From Rhodanobacter sp. B05 (GTDB lineage: Bacteria; Pseudomonadota; Gammaproteobacteria; Xanthomonadales; Rhodanobacteraceae), in NCBI RefSeq assembly GCF_002001085.1, contig NZ_MUNU01000008.1, positions 62,001 to 126,000 of the forward strand: DNA of 64,000 bases, written 5' to 3'. A model generated the notes under the pieces. That model made no database searches, was not told where the DNA came from, and saw nothing but the letters and a program-made list of their open reading frames with translations. The translations under genes and the position numbers were made by a program. This document shows, piece by piece, positions 18,501 to 25,415 of the stretch; positions within the stretch are counted from its first letter, which is position 1, and every line of letters begins with the position of its first letter.

Positions 18501-21146
18501 GGCTCCGGCAGCGAGGCCGGCCTGCTCGATCGTCCCGGCGGCATCTTCGTGCGGCCGGCGCAGCAGCTCTCCGGCGAGGACCGCATGGTGATGCTGGCCA
18601 GCGCCCGCATCGTGCTGGCCGACCATCGGGGCACGCTGGCCGAACAGATCGGACGGCGCCAGCTGGAAACCCACGCGCCGCCGTTCGAGCCCACGCGCGT
18701 CGAGCGGCCGGCGCTGCCCGCGCCGATCGCCCTCGCGCCGCCGGGCCTGCAACTGCGCAATCCGCACGGCGGCTTCAGTGCCGACGGCCGCGAGTACGTG
18801 ATCGTCTCCGCCGCCGGCGCGGTCACGCCGGCGCCGTGGGCCAACGTGCTGGCCAATCCGCACTTCGGCACGGTGATCTCCGAGAGCGGCGGCGCCTATA
18901 CCTGGGGCGAGAACGCGCACGAGTTCCGCCTCACGCCGTGGCACAACGACCCGGTGGTCGACGGCAGCGGCGAGGCGATCTACCTGCGCGACGAGGAAAC
19001 CGGCGCGCTGTGGTCGCCCACGCCGTTGCCCAGCCGCGGCGGCGGCAGCTACACCACTCGCCACGGCTTCGGCTACAGCGTGTTCGAGCACGCCGAGGAC
19101 GGCATCCATTCGGAGCTGTGGATCTACGTGGCGCTGGATGCCTCGGTGAAGTTCTCGGTGCTGAAGCTGCGCAACGATTCCGGCCGGCCGCGCAAGCTCA
19201 GCGCCACCGCCTATGTCGAGTGGCTGCTCGGCGACCTGCGCGAGAAGACCGCGATGCACGTGGTCACCGAGTCCGACCCGGCCAGCGGCGCGCTGTTCGC
19301 GCGCAACAGCTACAACGTCGAGTTTCCCAACCGGGTGGCCTTCCTCGACGTCGACGATCCCGAGCGCGGCATCGGCGGCGACCGCAGCGAGTTCATCGGC
19401 CGCAACGGCGGCATGCATGCGCCGGCCGGGCTGGGCCGCCGGCAGTTGTCCGGCCGGCTGGGTCCCGGCCTGGATCCCTGTGCCGTGCTGCAATCGAAGC
19501 TGAGCCTGGACGACGGCGGCGAGCGCCAGCTGATCTTCCGGCTCGGCCTGGGTCGCGATGCCACCGACGCGGCCGCGCTGGTGCAGCGCTTCCGCGGCAA
19601 CGGTTCGGCCGCCGCCGCGCTGGCGCGGGTGCGCGCGCACTGGCAGCAGGTGCTCGGCGCCGTGCAGGTGCAGACGCCCGAACCGGCACTCGACGTGCTC
19701 GCCAACGGCTGGCTGCTGTACCAGACCATCGCCTGCCGCATGTGGGCGCGCAGCGGCTACTACCAGTCCGGCGGCGCGTTCGGCTTCCGCGACCAGCTGC
19801 AGGATTCGATGGCCACCGTGCACGCCGCGCCCGAACTCGCGCGCGCGCAACTGCTGCTGTGCGCCGCGCACCAGTTCCCCGAAGGCGACGTGCAGCACTG
19901 GTGGCATCCGCCGCTGGACCGCGGCGTGCGCACCACCTGTTCCGACGACTACCTGTGGCTGCCGCTGGCCACCAGCCGCTACGTGCTGGCCAGCGGCGAC
20001 CGCGGCGTACTGGATGCGCGCGTGGGTTACATCGAAGGCCGTCCGCTGCATCCCGGCGAGGAATCCTATTACGACCTGCCGCAGCCCTCGGCCCTGGTCG
20101 AACCACTGTACCGGCACTGCGTACGCGCGATCGAGCACAGCCTGCCGCGCGGCGTGCATGGCCTGCCGCTGATCGGCGGCGGCGACTGGAACGACGGCAT
20201 GAACCGGGTCGGCGAGGCCGGTCGCGGCGAGAGCGTGTGGCTGGGTTTCTTCTCCTGCGAGGTGCTGCAGCGTTTCGCCGAGGTGGCGCGGCTGCATGAT
20301 GACGAGCCGTTCGCGCAACGCTGCGAAACCGAAGTCGAAAAACTGCGGGTCGCACTGGAACAGCACGCCTGGGACGGTGCCTGGTATCGGCGCGCCTGGT
20401 TCGACGACGGCACCCCGCTCGGTGCGGCCGGCAACGAGGAGTGCCGGATCGACTCGATCGCGCAAAGCTGGTCGGTGCTGTCCGGTATGGCGTCGCCCGA
20501 ACGCCGGCAGCAGGCGATGGATTCGCTCGACCAGCACCTGGTGCGCCGCGACGCGGGCCTGGTGCAATTGCTGGACCCGCCGTTCGACAAATCGCCGATG
20601 GACCCGGGCTACATCAAGGGCTACGTGCCCGGCGTGCGCGAGAACGGCGGCCAGTACACGCATGCCGCGATCTGGGCCACGATGGCCTTCGCCGAACTCG
20701 GCGACAGCCAGCGCGCGTGGGAACTGCTGCGCATGATCAACCCGGTCAACCACGGCCTCGATGCAGAACAAATGGACGTCTACAAGGTCGAGCCCTACGT
20801 GGTCAGCGCCGATGTCTACGCGGTCGCCCCGCATGTCGGCCGCGGCGGCTGGAGCTGGTACACCGGCTCCGCCGGCTGGATGTACCGGCTGATGATCGAA
20901 TCCCTGCTCGGCCTGCGCCTGGAAGCCGGCAAGCTGCGCTTCGCGCCGGTGCTGCCGGAGGACTGGGAAGGTTTCACCATGGACTATCGCCACCGCGGCA
21001 CGCTGTACCGCATCCACCTGCGCCAGAGCGACGCCGGCACCACCAGCACCGTGTGGCTGGATGGCGTGGCGCAGGCCGATGGCTGCATCTCGCTGGCAGA
21101 CGACGGGGTGGAGCACAGCGTCGAGCTCAATTGGCCGCGTATGTAG
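12516..21146 (+). CDS. Cyclic beta-1,2-glucan synthase-like protein (GT84 + GH94, NdvB/ChvB family)
   Basis: About 2876 aa from a TTG at 12516 preceded by AAGGAA; NdvB/ChvB proteins are about 2830-2870 aa. It is a membrane enzyme that polymerises and cyclises beta-glucan from UDP-glucose. Membrane clusters lie at about residues 421-485, 830-872 and 960-1005. The GT84 catalytic region contains LDTDTELP near residue 640-648 and the downstream EGCHARSG and KRRHRWIRGDWQL runs. The C-terminal half holds repeated GT36/GH94 beta-sandwich modules and a phosphorylase-type barrel whose motif GGDWNDGMNRVG (about residue 2555) carries the general-acid Asp. Periplasmic cyclic glucans serve in osmoadaptation and host interaction. 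The frame is open earlier, to 12378, but that part lacks a good start. Confidence 0.92.
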   Translation: MNIGSLLDRLKWRRLQAFRRRRVASRTRPEQEPALRAELFSAEQMERHGRVLAAQHRLRERSQADLLLGRLADNEAVITHSCERLTDATRRKRRITPAGEWLLDNFYLIEEQIRTARRHLPRGYSRELPRLDNGASAGLPRVYDIALEIIAHGDGRIDTAGLHRFIHAYQEVTPLKLGELWAIPIMLRLALIENLRRVAARVMADWRFRGRAVRWADSMTATAERDSNSVVLVVADMARSNPPMNGPFVAEMARRLQGQSPALALPLSWLEQRLSESGQSIEHLVQLEAQQQAAAQVSVGNSIGSLRALSAIDWRDFVEHASLVERCLREDPAGVYAAMDFATRDRYRHVIERLARQHRLSEAQVAEATIELCRAAIPTTPAPALPRHVGFYLIDRGRPLLERQLGIRPRLTERLRRTFDRAPVPIYLGLLLLLTVAFAEPLALAASYDDVATWALVAIALLALIVASQLASSLFNWMATLAIAPQLLPRMNYAHGIPATARTLVAIPSMLASAQDVEDLVEALEVRFLGNRDEHLHFALLTDFTDADSESLPGDEALLQLAQRRIETLNERYASRESDRFFLFHRPRRWNPSERCWMGHERKRGKLADLNALLRGNAHDRFMRIVGDIATLPPVQYVITLDTDTELPRDAAQAFVGSIDHPLNRAVYDPERRRVVSGYAILQPRVGISLPSTARSRYAKLYGSDAGIDPYTQMVSDVYQDLFHEGSFIGKGIYAIDAFERTLDGRFPENRILSHDLVEGCHARSGLLSDVQLFEEYPTRYGADVKRRHRWIRGDWQLLPWLLPWAPTAHDGWRRNALTALSRWKILDNLRRSLVSLAVLALLVIGWLALSPVLSWTVAVLSMVLVPPLLSALLELVQKPKDVQLDQHLRAGFMAGMQHVARMALGLAWLPHEALYHLDAIARTLWRIAFSHRHLLQWQTSSDVERRSRNTLAAAWRQMWIGPLFAVLLTAALVWQRPLVLVLAWPLLLLWLLSPGIAWWISQPPRRLDEFAPNAAQTRFLRVLARQTWAFFDSHVNAAEHWLPPDNLQEQPGPVIAHRTSPTNIGLALLANLAGYDFGFLGAGRLLERTRETLATMRRLPRYRGHFYNWYDTQTLQPLAPLYISAVDSGNLAGHLLTLRPGLLELIEAPVFRPCTWQGLLDTLQLLHDALGHDEKALDRLQGELQDALDSPPATTGAALAVLQRQRAQAQALAEVLMPEPDSDAAFWRDALCAQLDELCAETAWFNLIPPADDDGGFRGIPSLDQLAHIEPLCWPGSFDADAIRERARERIALIEQLAQQVDELAQMDYRFLYDSARDLLAIGYNVDARRLDAGYYDLLASEARLASFVGIAQGQLPQDNWFALGRLLTTVGGEPALLSWTGSMFEYLMPNLVMPGYEGTLLDQTCRAAVARQIEYGSQHDVPWGVSESGYNTLDAHFTYQYRAFGVPGLGLKRGLGDDVVIAPYASALALMIAPAAATRNLQRLADGGAQGRYGMYEAIDYTPARLPVGQSSALVQSFMAHHQGMSLLALGYALLQRPMQRRFGSDPQFRATSLLLQERIPKTAAEYLHASGFPDGNAGASASETRLRVFADPNRAHPALQLLSNGHYHVMLSSAGSGSSRRGELALTRWREDITRDHWGMFCYLRDVASGAYWSAAYQPVCRKTELFEAIFSEARAEFRVREREFDAHTEIVVSPEDDIELRRTHVTNRSRTARTIELTSYAEVVLAPPLADALHPAFSKLFVQTELVSELQAIVCTRRPRAHGEAVPAMFHLLAVHDADIDEISYETDRARFIGRGRSAAAPLALDPAQTRLSGSAGSVLDPIVAIRCRITLQPEQTAIIDFVTGIADQREGCLHLIGKYRDRHLADRVFDLAWTHSQVLLRQLNAGLADAQLYEHMATAIVFPNANLRAEPGVLRGNRRGQSGLWGQSISGDLPIVLLQIASPARIELVRQLVQAHAYWRQKGLAVDLVIWNEDRAGYRQDLQDQILGLIGSGSEAGLLDRPGGIFVRPAQQLSGEDRMVMLASARIVLADHRGTLAEQIGRRQLETHAPPFEPTRVERPALPAPIALAPPGLQLRNPHGGFSADGREYVIVSAAGAVTPAPWANVLANPHFGTVISESGGAYTWGENAHEFRLTPWHNDPVVDGSGEAIYLRDEETGALWSPTPLPSRGGGSYTTRHGFGYSVFEHAEDGIHSELWIYVALDASVKFSVLKLRNDSGRPRKLSATAYVEWLLGDLREKTAMHVVTESDPASGALFARNSYNVEFPNRVAFLDVDDPERGIGGDRSEFIGRNGGMHAPAGLGRRQLSGRLGPGLDPCAVLQSKLSLDDGGERQLIFRLGLGRDATDAAALVQRFRGNGSAAAALARVRAHWQQVLGAVQVQTPEPALDVLANGWLLYQTIACRMWARSGYYQSGGAFGFRDQLQDSMATVHAAPELARAQLLLCAAHQFPEGDVQHWWHPPLDRGVRTTCSDDYLWLPLATSRYVLASGDRGVLDARVGYIEGRPLHPGEESYYDLPQPSALVEPLYRHCVRAIEHSLPRGVHGLPLIGGGDWNDGMNRVGEAGRGESVWLGFFSCEVLQRFAEVARLHDDEPFAQRCETEVEKLRVALEQHAWDGAWYRRAWFDDGTPLGAAGNEECRIDSIAQSWSVLSGMASPERRQQAMDSLDQHLVRRDAGLVQLLDPPFDKSPMDPGYIKGYVPGVRENGGQYTHAAIWATMAFAELGDSQRAWELLRMINPVNHGLDAEQMDVYKVEPYVVSADVYAVAPHVGRGGWSWYTGSAGWMYRLMIESLLGLRLEAGKLRFAPVLPEDWEGFTMDYRHRGTLYRIHLRQSDAGTTSTVWLDGVAQADGCISLADDGVEHSVELNWPRM

Positions 21147-21198
21147 ATGATTCTTCGGGCTCGAGCCGCACGCGAGGCGATACCGACGGCATTGCACC

Positions 21199-22206
21199 TC
21201 ACCGGTCCAGCGGGCTCAACACCCCATGTCCACCGCGATTGAGCACGTGCGTATAGATCTGGGTAGTCGCAACATCTTTGTGTCCCAGCAACTCCTGCAC
21301 GGTGCGGATGTCATACCCCGACTCCAGCAAATGCGTGGCGAACGAATGGCGCAGCGTATGCGCACTCACCGGCTTGACTATGCCCGCGCGGCGGCAAGCG
21401 CCCTTCAGTGATCGCGACAGCAGCCCCTCATCGAAGTGATGGCGGCGTTCCGCACCATCCAGCGGATCGACCGAGCGTTGTGCCGACGGAAACACGAACT
21501 GCCAGCCAAATTCCCGCCCGGCCTGGGGATACTTGCGCGCCAGGGCATGCGGCAGGCGCGCTACGCCAAAACCCGCAAGCAAGTCACTGTCATGCAGCAC
21601 GCGGGCGCGCTCGATCTCGCGCTGCAAAGGCTCGATCAGCCGCTTCGGCAATACCGTGCGCCGATCCTTGCCGCCCTTGCCGTCACGCACGGTGATTTCG
21701 TTGCGCGCAAAATCCACATCCTTCACGCGTAATCGCATGCACTCCATCAACCGCATACCGGTGCCATACAAGAGACTAGCCAGCAGCCATGGCCGCCCCT
21801 CCATCTGCGCCAGCAATGTTTGTATCTCGGTACACGACAACACCGTGGGGACGCGTTGCGAACGCTTCGCGCGTACCATCGTCTCCATCCATGGCAAGTC
21901 GATCCGCAACACCTCGCGGTAGAGAAAAAGCAACGCCGACAACGCCTGATTCTGCGTACTGGCCGCCACGCCTCCGCGCACCGCAAGCCCGGACAGGAAG
22001 CCCTCCACTTCCACTGCGCCCATGTCCCGCGGATGACGCTTTCCGTTCGCCAGGATGAACCGGCGTATCCATCCCACGTAGATGGTCTCGGTACGCAAAC
22101 TGTAGTGTTTGAGCCGTAAACGTCGCCGAACCTCGTCGAGCAAGCGGGGCGCCGGCGCCCCCGGCTTGGCAGCTGTTATCACCGGCGAATGTGAGGGATA
22201 AGACAT
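21199..22206 (-). CDS. intI: Integron integrase (IntI-type tyrosine recombinase)
   Basis: 335 aa from the ATG at 22206, preceded by a GAGG ribosome site; the frame is open to 22341 but the extension covers attI DNA. Catalytic residues of tyrosine recombinases are present: R152, H283, R286, H309 and Y318. The insert specific to IntI proteins is clear at about 219-247 ([20 protein letters not shown]), which separates it from XerC/D. It is transcribed away from the cassette array, as in all integrons, and converges with the glucan synthase. It should recombine attI with attC and excise cassettes. No frameshift or missing catalytic residue is seen, so it looks functional. Confidence 0.96.
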   Translation of the reverse strand: MSYPSHSPVITAAKPGAPAPRLLDEVRRRLRLKHYSLRTETIYVGWIRRFILANGKRHPRDMGAVEVEGFLSGLAVRGGVAASTQNQALSALLFLYREVLRIDLPWMETMVRAKRSQRVPTVLSCTEIQTLLAQMEGRPWLLASLLYGTGMRLMECMRLRVKDVDFARNEITVRDGKGGKDRRTVLPKRLIEPLQREIERARVLHDSDLLAGFGVARLPHALARKYPQAGREFGWQFVFPSAQRSVDPLDGAERRHHFDEGLLSRSLKGACRRAGIVKPVSAHTLRHSFATHLLESGYDIRTVQELLGHKDVATTQIYTHVLNRGGHGVLSPLDR

Positions 22207-22374
22207 AGCGCCTCGATCCGTGAGATATGCCACGGCAGCATCACCCCCCGCCCGTCGCAGCCGCCATCCGGCAACCCCTTGTCCACTCGTAGGATTTGTA
22301 CGCTTGACGACCGTCCGTCGAAAGCTGAACATCCATTGCATATGCCCCGAATTGGGGTCTACTAAGCGTTAGGC
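22207..22374 (+). other. attI region and integron promoter region
   Basis: This 168-base stretch between the integrase start and the first cassette should hold attI, the intI promoter and possibly the cassette promoter Pc. The crossover site is GTTAGGC at 22368-22374 (cut between G and T), matching the GTTRRRY core. A possible plus-strand -35, TTGACG, is at 22304-22309; the best-placed -10 near 22327 (GAACAT) is poor. A short hairpin CCCC-GAATT-GGGG lies at 22345-22357. The exact attI limits cannot be set from sequence alone. Confidence 0.75.
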
Positions 22375-22384
22375 ACCACAAGAA

Positions 22385-22750
22385 ATGATTTCGCACGCCG
22401 AGCTTGTCGAATCCATTTTCGGTTACTGGCCCGAGTTCGCAGATGGTCGCATCGAACTATTCTCGTTCGAGCAACCTGGCATCGTCTGCCTCAGAATCTT
22501 CTACATCGACGCCAATATCAAAAGGGCTGCTACGGTCAGCTTGCGATTCACCGGTGTCACCGAAGTAGATCTTTCTGAGTTTCGTTCGGAAAACGTCGTA
22601 GACGCTCTAAGCATCTCTTCTGTGTCTCCTTCGGTCGTTACAATCGAGGGCTGTTACGGCCTGTGCGGCACCTTCACTTGTGCCTCTGTGGAGGTTACGG
22701 GCGCGGTGCCTAACAATTCGTTCAAGGCGGACGGCTTCGCCGCCGCTTAA
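22385..22750 (+). CDS. Cassette 1: small protein resembling Imm50 immunity family
   Basis: 121 aa, ATG 11 bases after the attI crossover. The N-terminus ELVESIFGYWPEFADGRIEL followed by strand-rich LRIFYIDANIKRAATVSLRF and a closing VEVTGAV resembles the Imm50 immunity family (FGxWPxFHDAE-type opening), though the His-Asp-Ala triad is not kept. If right, it would neutralise a toxin of a rival cell; no toxin gene is adjacent. The reading frame runs into attC1, so the last residues (NNSFKADGFAAA) are encoded by the recombination site and the stop is inside it. GC is much lower than in the flanks. Family call is tentative; gene reality is likely. Confidence 0.6.
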   Translation: MISHAELVESIFGYWPEFADGRIELFSFEQPGIVCLRIFYIDANIKRAATVSLRFTGVTEVDLSEFRSENVVDALSISSVSPSVVTIEGCYGLCGTFTCASVEVTGAVPNNSFKADGFAAA

Positions 22751-22764
22751 CTCTAGCGTTAGAC
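22708..22764 (+). repeat. attC1
   Basis: 57-bp attC site. R'' is GCCTAAC (22708-22714) and R' is GTTAGAC (22758-22764). The centre is an inverted GGCGG-ACGGCTTCG-CCGCC type stem shared with the other sites of the array. Confidence 0.93.
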
Positions 22765-22777
22765 CTAAACAGAAAGT

Positions 22778-23161
22778 ATGGCAATCGACATCAAGCCTTC
22801 TCGAATTGCGCTCTGGTGCGTCGTACTAGGCGCTAGCGCTTGTCTGTTTGCGCTACTTAAATACGTCGTATCTAGTTCCCATCCCATGCCAACAAGGGCG
22901 CTTGTGTCATGCGAGCCGGTCCCGGCGTGGATAGACTGGGTGAGCCCCGAGCTCACGATTTCACAGCTGAGATCGAAACCGCCGACACGCACCACGGAAG
23001 GCCTTTCACATGCAGACTGGGAATATTTCCTTCAAGATCGTCGAGCAGGCGATTCTATTCACGGGTTCGCAACATCATTTTCTAAGGGTTACTTGATACT
23101 AAGGGGACAATGTGTGGTTTCTCGAATCACGGTAACAACCTGGTGTTGCGGCGGGCCTTAG
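22778..23161 (+). CDS. Cassette 2: membrane-anchored protein of unknown function
   Basis: 127 aa. One N-terminal membrane helix (about residues 10-32, IALWCVVLGASACLFALLKY) precedes a soluble domain with AWIDWVSPELTISQL and SHADWEYFLQDRRAG. I do not recognise the family. The start is 19 bases after the crossover point of attC1 and the TAG stop abuts attC2, the usual tight packing of cassette genes. Its first bases (TTAGAC, from the preceding R' site) pair with the R'' of its own attC2 (GTCTAAC), which fits insertion as one circular cassette. Confidence 0.65.
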   Translation: MAIDIKPSRIALWCVVLGASACLFALLKYVVSSSHPMPTRALVSCEPVPAWIDWVSPELTISQLRSKPPTRTTEGLSHADWEYFLQDRRAGDSIHGFATSFSKGYLILRGQCVVSRITVTTWCCGGP

Positions 23162-23217
23162 GTCTAACATCTCATTCAAGCGGACGGCTGCGCCGCCGCT
23201 TAATTCCAGCGTTAGGC
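23162..23217 (+). repeat. attC2
   Basis: 56-bp attC. R'' GTCTAAC at 23162-23168, R' GTTAGGC at 23211-23217. The variant R'' matches the variant R' preceding this cassette. Confidence 0.93.
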
Positions 23218-23235
23218 CTTAAAAGAAGAGCAACG

Positions 23236-23670
23236 ATGCCAGCCATTCGCTCGTACAAAAGAGGTCTTGAGTTCCCACATGAAGGTTTCGTGCAGCTCTC
23301 AATCGAGGCGCATTTTCGAGCCGCTGGCTTCGACCTCATCAACGACGGCCAAGTAGATCTGCTATGTACTCACCCGGTAACTGGTGAGGCTTGGCACATT
23401 GAGGCAAAGGGGCTAACCACGCAGGTGGGCCTAGATTTTCGTACCGGCCTTGGCCAGCTCGTCCAAGGTATGCGCTCCGAGACTTCAAAGTACGGTGCCG
23501 CAATTCCGGACACCCCTGCGTTCCGCGCGCAAATTGCTAAACTCAGCCCATGGGTTGTTTCAGCTCTGCATATCCATTGGCTGCTCGTGTCACCAGATGG
23601 GTCAGTCCATATCGTTGCTCCGGGCGGGCCTAACAGTTCGTTCAAGGCGGACGGCTTCGCCGCCGCTTAA
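23236..23670 (+). CDS. Cassette 3: probable PD-(D/E)XK nuclease-fold protein
   Basis: 144 aa from the ATG at 23236; the frame is open from 23110 but that part is attC2 and cassette 2. The arrangement E24 (LSIEAHFRAAGF), D41 (GQVDLLC) and E56-x-K58 (WHIEAKG) reproduces the PD-(D/E)XK nuclease core: an acidic residue in the first helix, Asp starting strand 2, then ExK in strand 3. A following helix (RTGLGQLVQGM) has the Gln often found in such enzymes. It could be a restriction-like or defence nuclease; no methylase is nearby. The last 11 or so residues (SSFKADGFAAA) come from attC3. Confidence 0.62.
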   Translation: MPAIRSYKRGLEFPHEGFVQLSIEAHFRAAGFDLINDGQVDLLCTHPVTGEAWHIEAKGLTTQVGLDFRTGLGQLVQGMRSETSKYGAAIPDTPAFRAQIAKLSPWVVSALHIHWLLVSPDGSVHIVAPGGPNSSFKADGFAAA

Positions 23671-23684
23671 CTCCAGCGTTAGGC
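23628..23684 (+). repeat. attC3
   Basis: 57-bp attC. R'' GCCTAAC at 23628-23634, R' GTTAGGC at 23678-23684. The cassette 3 gene ends inside it. Confidence 0.94.
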
Positions 23685-23731
23685 GCTAGTTGGCAAGTCC
23701 CGCATACACAGCATCCGAATGAGAACTCTTC

Positions 23732-23971
23732 ATGATGAAAAGCATTAATTGGGATGAAACAGGAACGCTCCGCCAAGTCTCTTGCGGTTATGACATACGA
23801 ACGGACCCGCTCTGGATATTGGTAACAACAGCCATGCAGGGACACGAAGGCTCAGTCGAAGATATGGAGATTATTATGGAATCTGGGAGTCACTACGGAC
23901 CCAACCAAATTCGCACTTTGGCAATACAACCTGACCGTAAAGCCTTTCTAAAACTCAATGAGCGCGCCTAA
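23732..23971 (+). CDS. Cassette 4: small soluble protein of unknown function
   Basis: 79 aa (MMKSINWDETGTLRQVSCGY at the N-terminus). The first two codons are both ATG; either could be used. The protein is acidic with no membrane segment, and I do not recognise a domain. The TAA stop overlaps the R'' core (GCCTAAC) of attC4. The start lies 53 bases after the crossover point of attC3, a longer leader than in the neighbouring cassettes. GC is low for the replicon. Confidence 0.55.
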   Translation: MMKSINWDETGTLRQVSCGYDIRTDPLWILVTTAMQGHEGSVEDMEIIMESGSHYGPNQIRTLAIQPDRKAFLKLNERA

Positions 23972-24023
23972 CAAGGCATTCAAGCGGACGGGCTTCGCCC
24001 GCCGCTTAACTTAGGCGTTAGGC
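23966..24023 (+). repeat. attC4
   Basis: 58-bp attC, the most divergent full-length site with attC9: R'' GCCTAAC at 23966-23972, central stem AGCGGACGGGC/GCCCGCCGCT, R' GTTAGGC at 24017-24023. Confidence 0.92.
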
Positions 24024-24041
24024 GCAAAAGGAGAGATTTTC

Positions 24042-24632
24042 ATGGCTGATTTACCAACAACAGAAGAAGCAGAGCAAGAAGTTCTGAAGGTATTTGATAA
24101 GTTCGGAGTTAGACCCGACGAAATGCTAATGCTAAGAAGCCTTTTGGCTTCTTGGAACCACAATCGATTTCGAATGCAGGACCTCCAAGACGCGCTACAG
24201 TCCCTTGCCGACTCAGGCGCGATTTACGTCAAAGAGAATAGTCCTTCTGGATCTTTCTTCCTTACCAAAGAAGGCTATGCGCGCATCCCTTCCCGGGCTC
24301 CCGCCTCGGCCTCCATTCCGTCGGCATCCATTCCAGCAGCAATAACTATTTCTGGTCACAACGCCCGCATCAATATCAATTCCACGGACAATTCCGTCAA
24401 TGTTATTCAAGTCAATGAGACGGTTCTCGACGACGTGATCTCAGCCCTAGCCTCGCTACCGGATCAACCGGGCAGAGAGGTAGCCGTTGCTGCAGCGAAA
24501 GATCTAAAGACACATGCCGGCAAACCCTCCTTCGCGGGAAAGTACAAGGATTTCATGTCATCCGTGTCTGATCACGTTAGTATTATTTCTGCAATAGCCC
24601 CATATCTGGGTGCACTTGCTCACATGCTCTAG
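24042..24632 (+). CDS. Cassette 5: winged-helix-like N-terminus with AbiTii-like C-terminal region
   Basis: 196 aa. Residues about 8-85 look like a winged-helix domain (LMLRSLLASWNHNRF, then DLQDALQSLADSGAIYV and FFLTKEGYARI). A Pro/Ala/Ser linker leads to a polar strand motif, NARININSTDNSVN, then VLDDVISAL and a C-terminal FAGKYKDFMSSVSDH followed by hydrophobic residues. From memory of the family, this polar motif plus the KYxxFxxxxxDH tail is found in AbiTii-type abortive-infection proteins; I cannot test it here. Ribosome site GGAGAG precedes the ATG. It is the largest intact single-domain-scale cassette gene in the array before the acetyltransferase fusion. Confidence 0.6.
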   Translation: MADLPTTEEAEQEVLKVFDKFGVRPDEMLMLRSLLASWNHNRFRMQDLQDALQSLADSGAIYVKENSPSGSFFLTKEGYARIPSRAPASASIPSASIPAAITISGHNARININSTDNSVNVIQVNETVLDDVISALASLPDQPGREVAVAAAKDLKTHAGKPSFAGKYKDFMSSVSDHVSIISAIAPYLGALAHML

Positions 24633-24638
24633 GTTTGC

Positions 24639-24695
24639 GCCTAACAATTCGTTCAAGGCGGACGGCTTCGCCGCCGCTTAACTCCAGCGTTAGGC
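24639..24695 (+). repeat. attC5
   Basis: 57-bp attC. R'' GCCTAAC at 24639-24645, R' GTTAGGC at 24689-24695. Confidence 0.94.
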
Positions 24696-24998
24696 GGCAG
24701 AGCGTTTTCCCTGCGTAGTTCCTCGCGCGTTTCACGTCTTGGCTTCGTGTTGGCAAAGCGACGCTTGCTGTTCCTGGCCGGCCTGCGTTGCTGTCTTTCG
24801 CGCGCTTGGCCGTCTGTTGTGTCTTGCGCGCGCTGACGCACATCGCATCTTCGTACTTTGTCGTGCGCGCAGTTCGCTGCAACGTGGCGCTCGTTGCCAG
24901 CGGCTCGTTCCTCGCGCGCAGGCCGCAAGCTTCGTGGCATTGCCGGGCTTTCAAAGCAGCGCTATCGTGTTCGCACACGGCGGGGTAACCGTGCTGCC
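24696..24998 (+). other. Cassette 6: no convincing gene
   Basis: About 300 bases between attC5 and attC6 without a credible coding region. A plus-strand frame from a TTG at 24739 runs into attC6 but is Cys/Arg-rich without structure, and two minus-strand frames are low-complexity Arg-rich. The stretch has many CGCGC and TTGCGCGC-like words. It could be a non-coding cassette, a promoter or RNA cassette, or a decayed gene. Confidence 0.5.
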
Positions 24999-25055
24999 GT
25001 CTAACATCTCGTTCAAGGCGGACGGCTTCGCCGCCGCTTAACTCTAGCGTTAGGC
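24999..25055 (+). repeat. attC6
   Basis: 57-bp attC. R'' GTCTAAC at 24999-25005, R' GTTAGGC at 25049-25055. R'' does not match the TTAGGC start of its own cassette, unlike most of its neighbours. Confidence 0.93.
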
Positions 25056-25059
25056 ACTC

Positions 25060-25353
25060 ATGTCAAAGCGTGTTCAATTGATTGTGCTGGGTATCGTGTT
25101 GGCCCTTTCCATGGCCTCATTCGCTATCGCTCGCCTCTACTCGCCATCTTTGGCTTTCAAAATTGGCGTCGCACCGGTCGTATTCGCGGGGTTGGCTCTT
25201 TTTGGTCACCTCATCACACTCGATGACGACGCAAGAGGTGGCTTTTCCAATCCTCAGTCTTCGTCTGGCATCTGGCGCAGCTCGCTGTTGGCGCTTACGC
25301 TAAAGGCGGGGCTGTTCGGGCTCGTATGCTTTCTAGTTTTTTCGGGCCTGTAG
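25060..25353 (+). CDS. Cassette 7: small integral membrane protein of unknown function
   Basis: 97 aa with three predicted membrane helices: about residues 5-25 (LIVLGIVLALSMASFAIA), 34-53 (FKIGVAPVVFAGLALFGHLI) and 76-96 (LLALTLKAGLFGLVCFLVF). A short loop with the acidic run DDDA sits between helices 2 and 3. The ATG is 4 bases after the R' core of attC6. No family is recognised. Its attC7 is split by the insertion sequence, so this cassette should no longer be excisable by the integrase. Confidence 0.65.
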   Translation: MSKRVQLIVLGIVLALSMASFAIARLYSPSLAFKIGVAPVVFAGLALFGHLITLDDDARGGFSNPQSSSGIWRSSLLALTLKAGLFGLVCFLVFSGL

Positions 25354-25370
25354 CAAACATGCTTCGGGGT

Positions 25371-25397
25371 GCCTAACAACTCGTTCAAGGCGGACGG
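25371..25397 (+). repeat. attC7, left part (split by insertion sequence)
   Basis: Left 27 bases of an attC: R'' GCCTAAC at 25371-25377 followed by AACTCGTTCAAGGCGGACGG. The last three bases, CGG (25395-25397), form one copy of the target duplication. The right part resumes at 26651. Confidence 0.92.
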
Positions 25398-25415
25398 GAT
25401 AGTTCCTTCGCTTTA

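Noticed and set aside
15489..21197. 1902 aa minus-strand frame opposite the glucan synthase gene
   Set aside because: A long antisense shadow caused by high GC3 of the real gene; no recognisable domains.
22330..22370. LexA box controlling the integrase
   Set aside because: Only a CTACTAA half-site is visible; no complete dyad of the xanthomonad LexA type.
24583..25041. ORFs on both strands of cassette 6
   Set aside because: Low-complexity Arg/Cys composition, non-ATG starts and no ribosome site; treated as gene-less.
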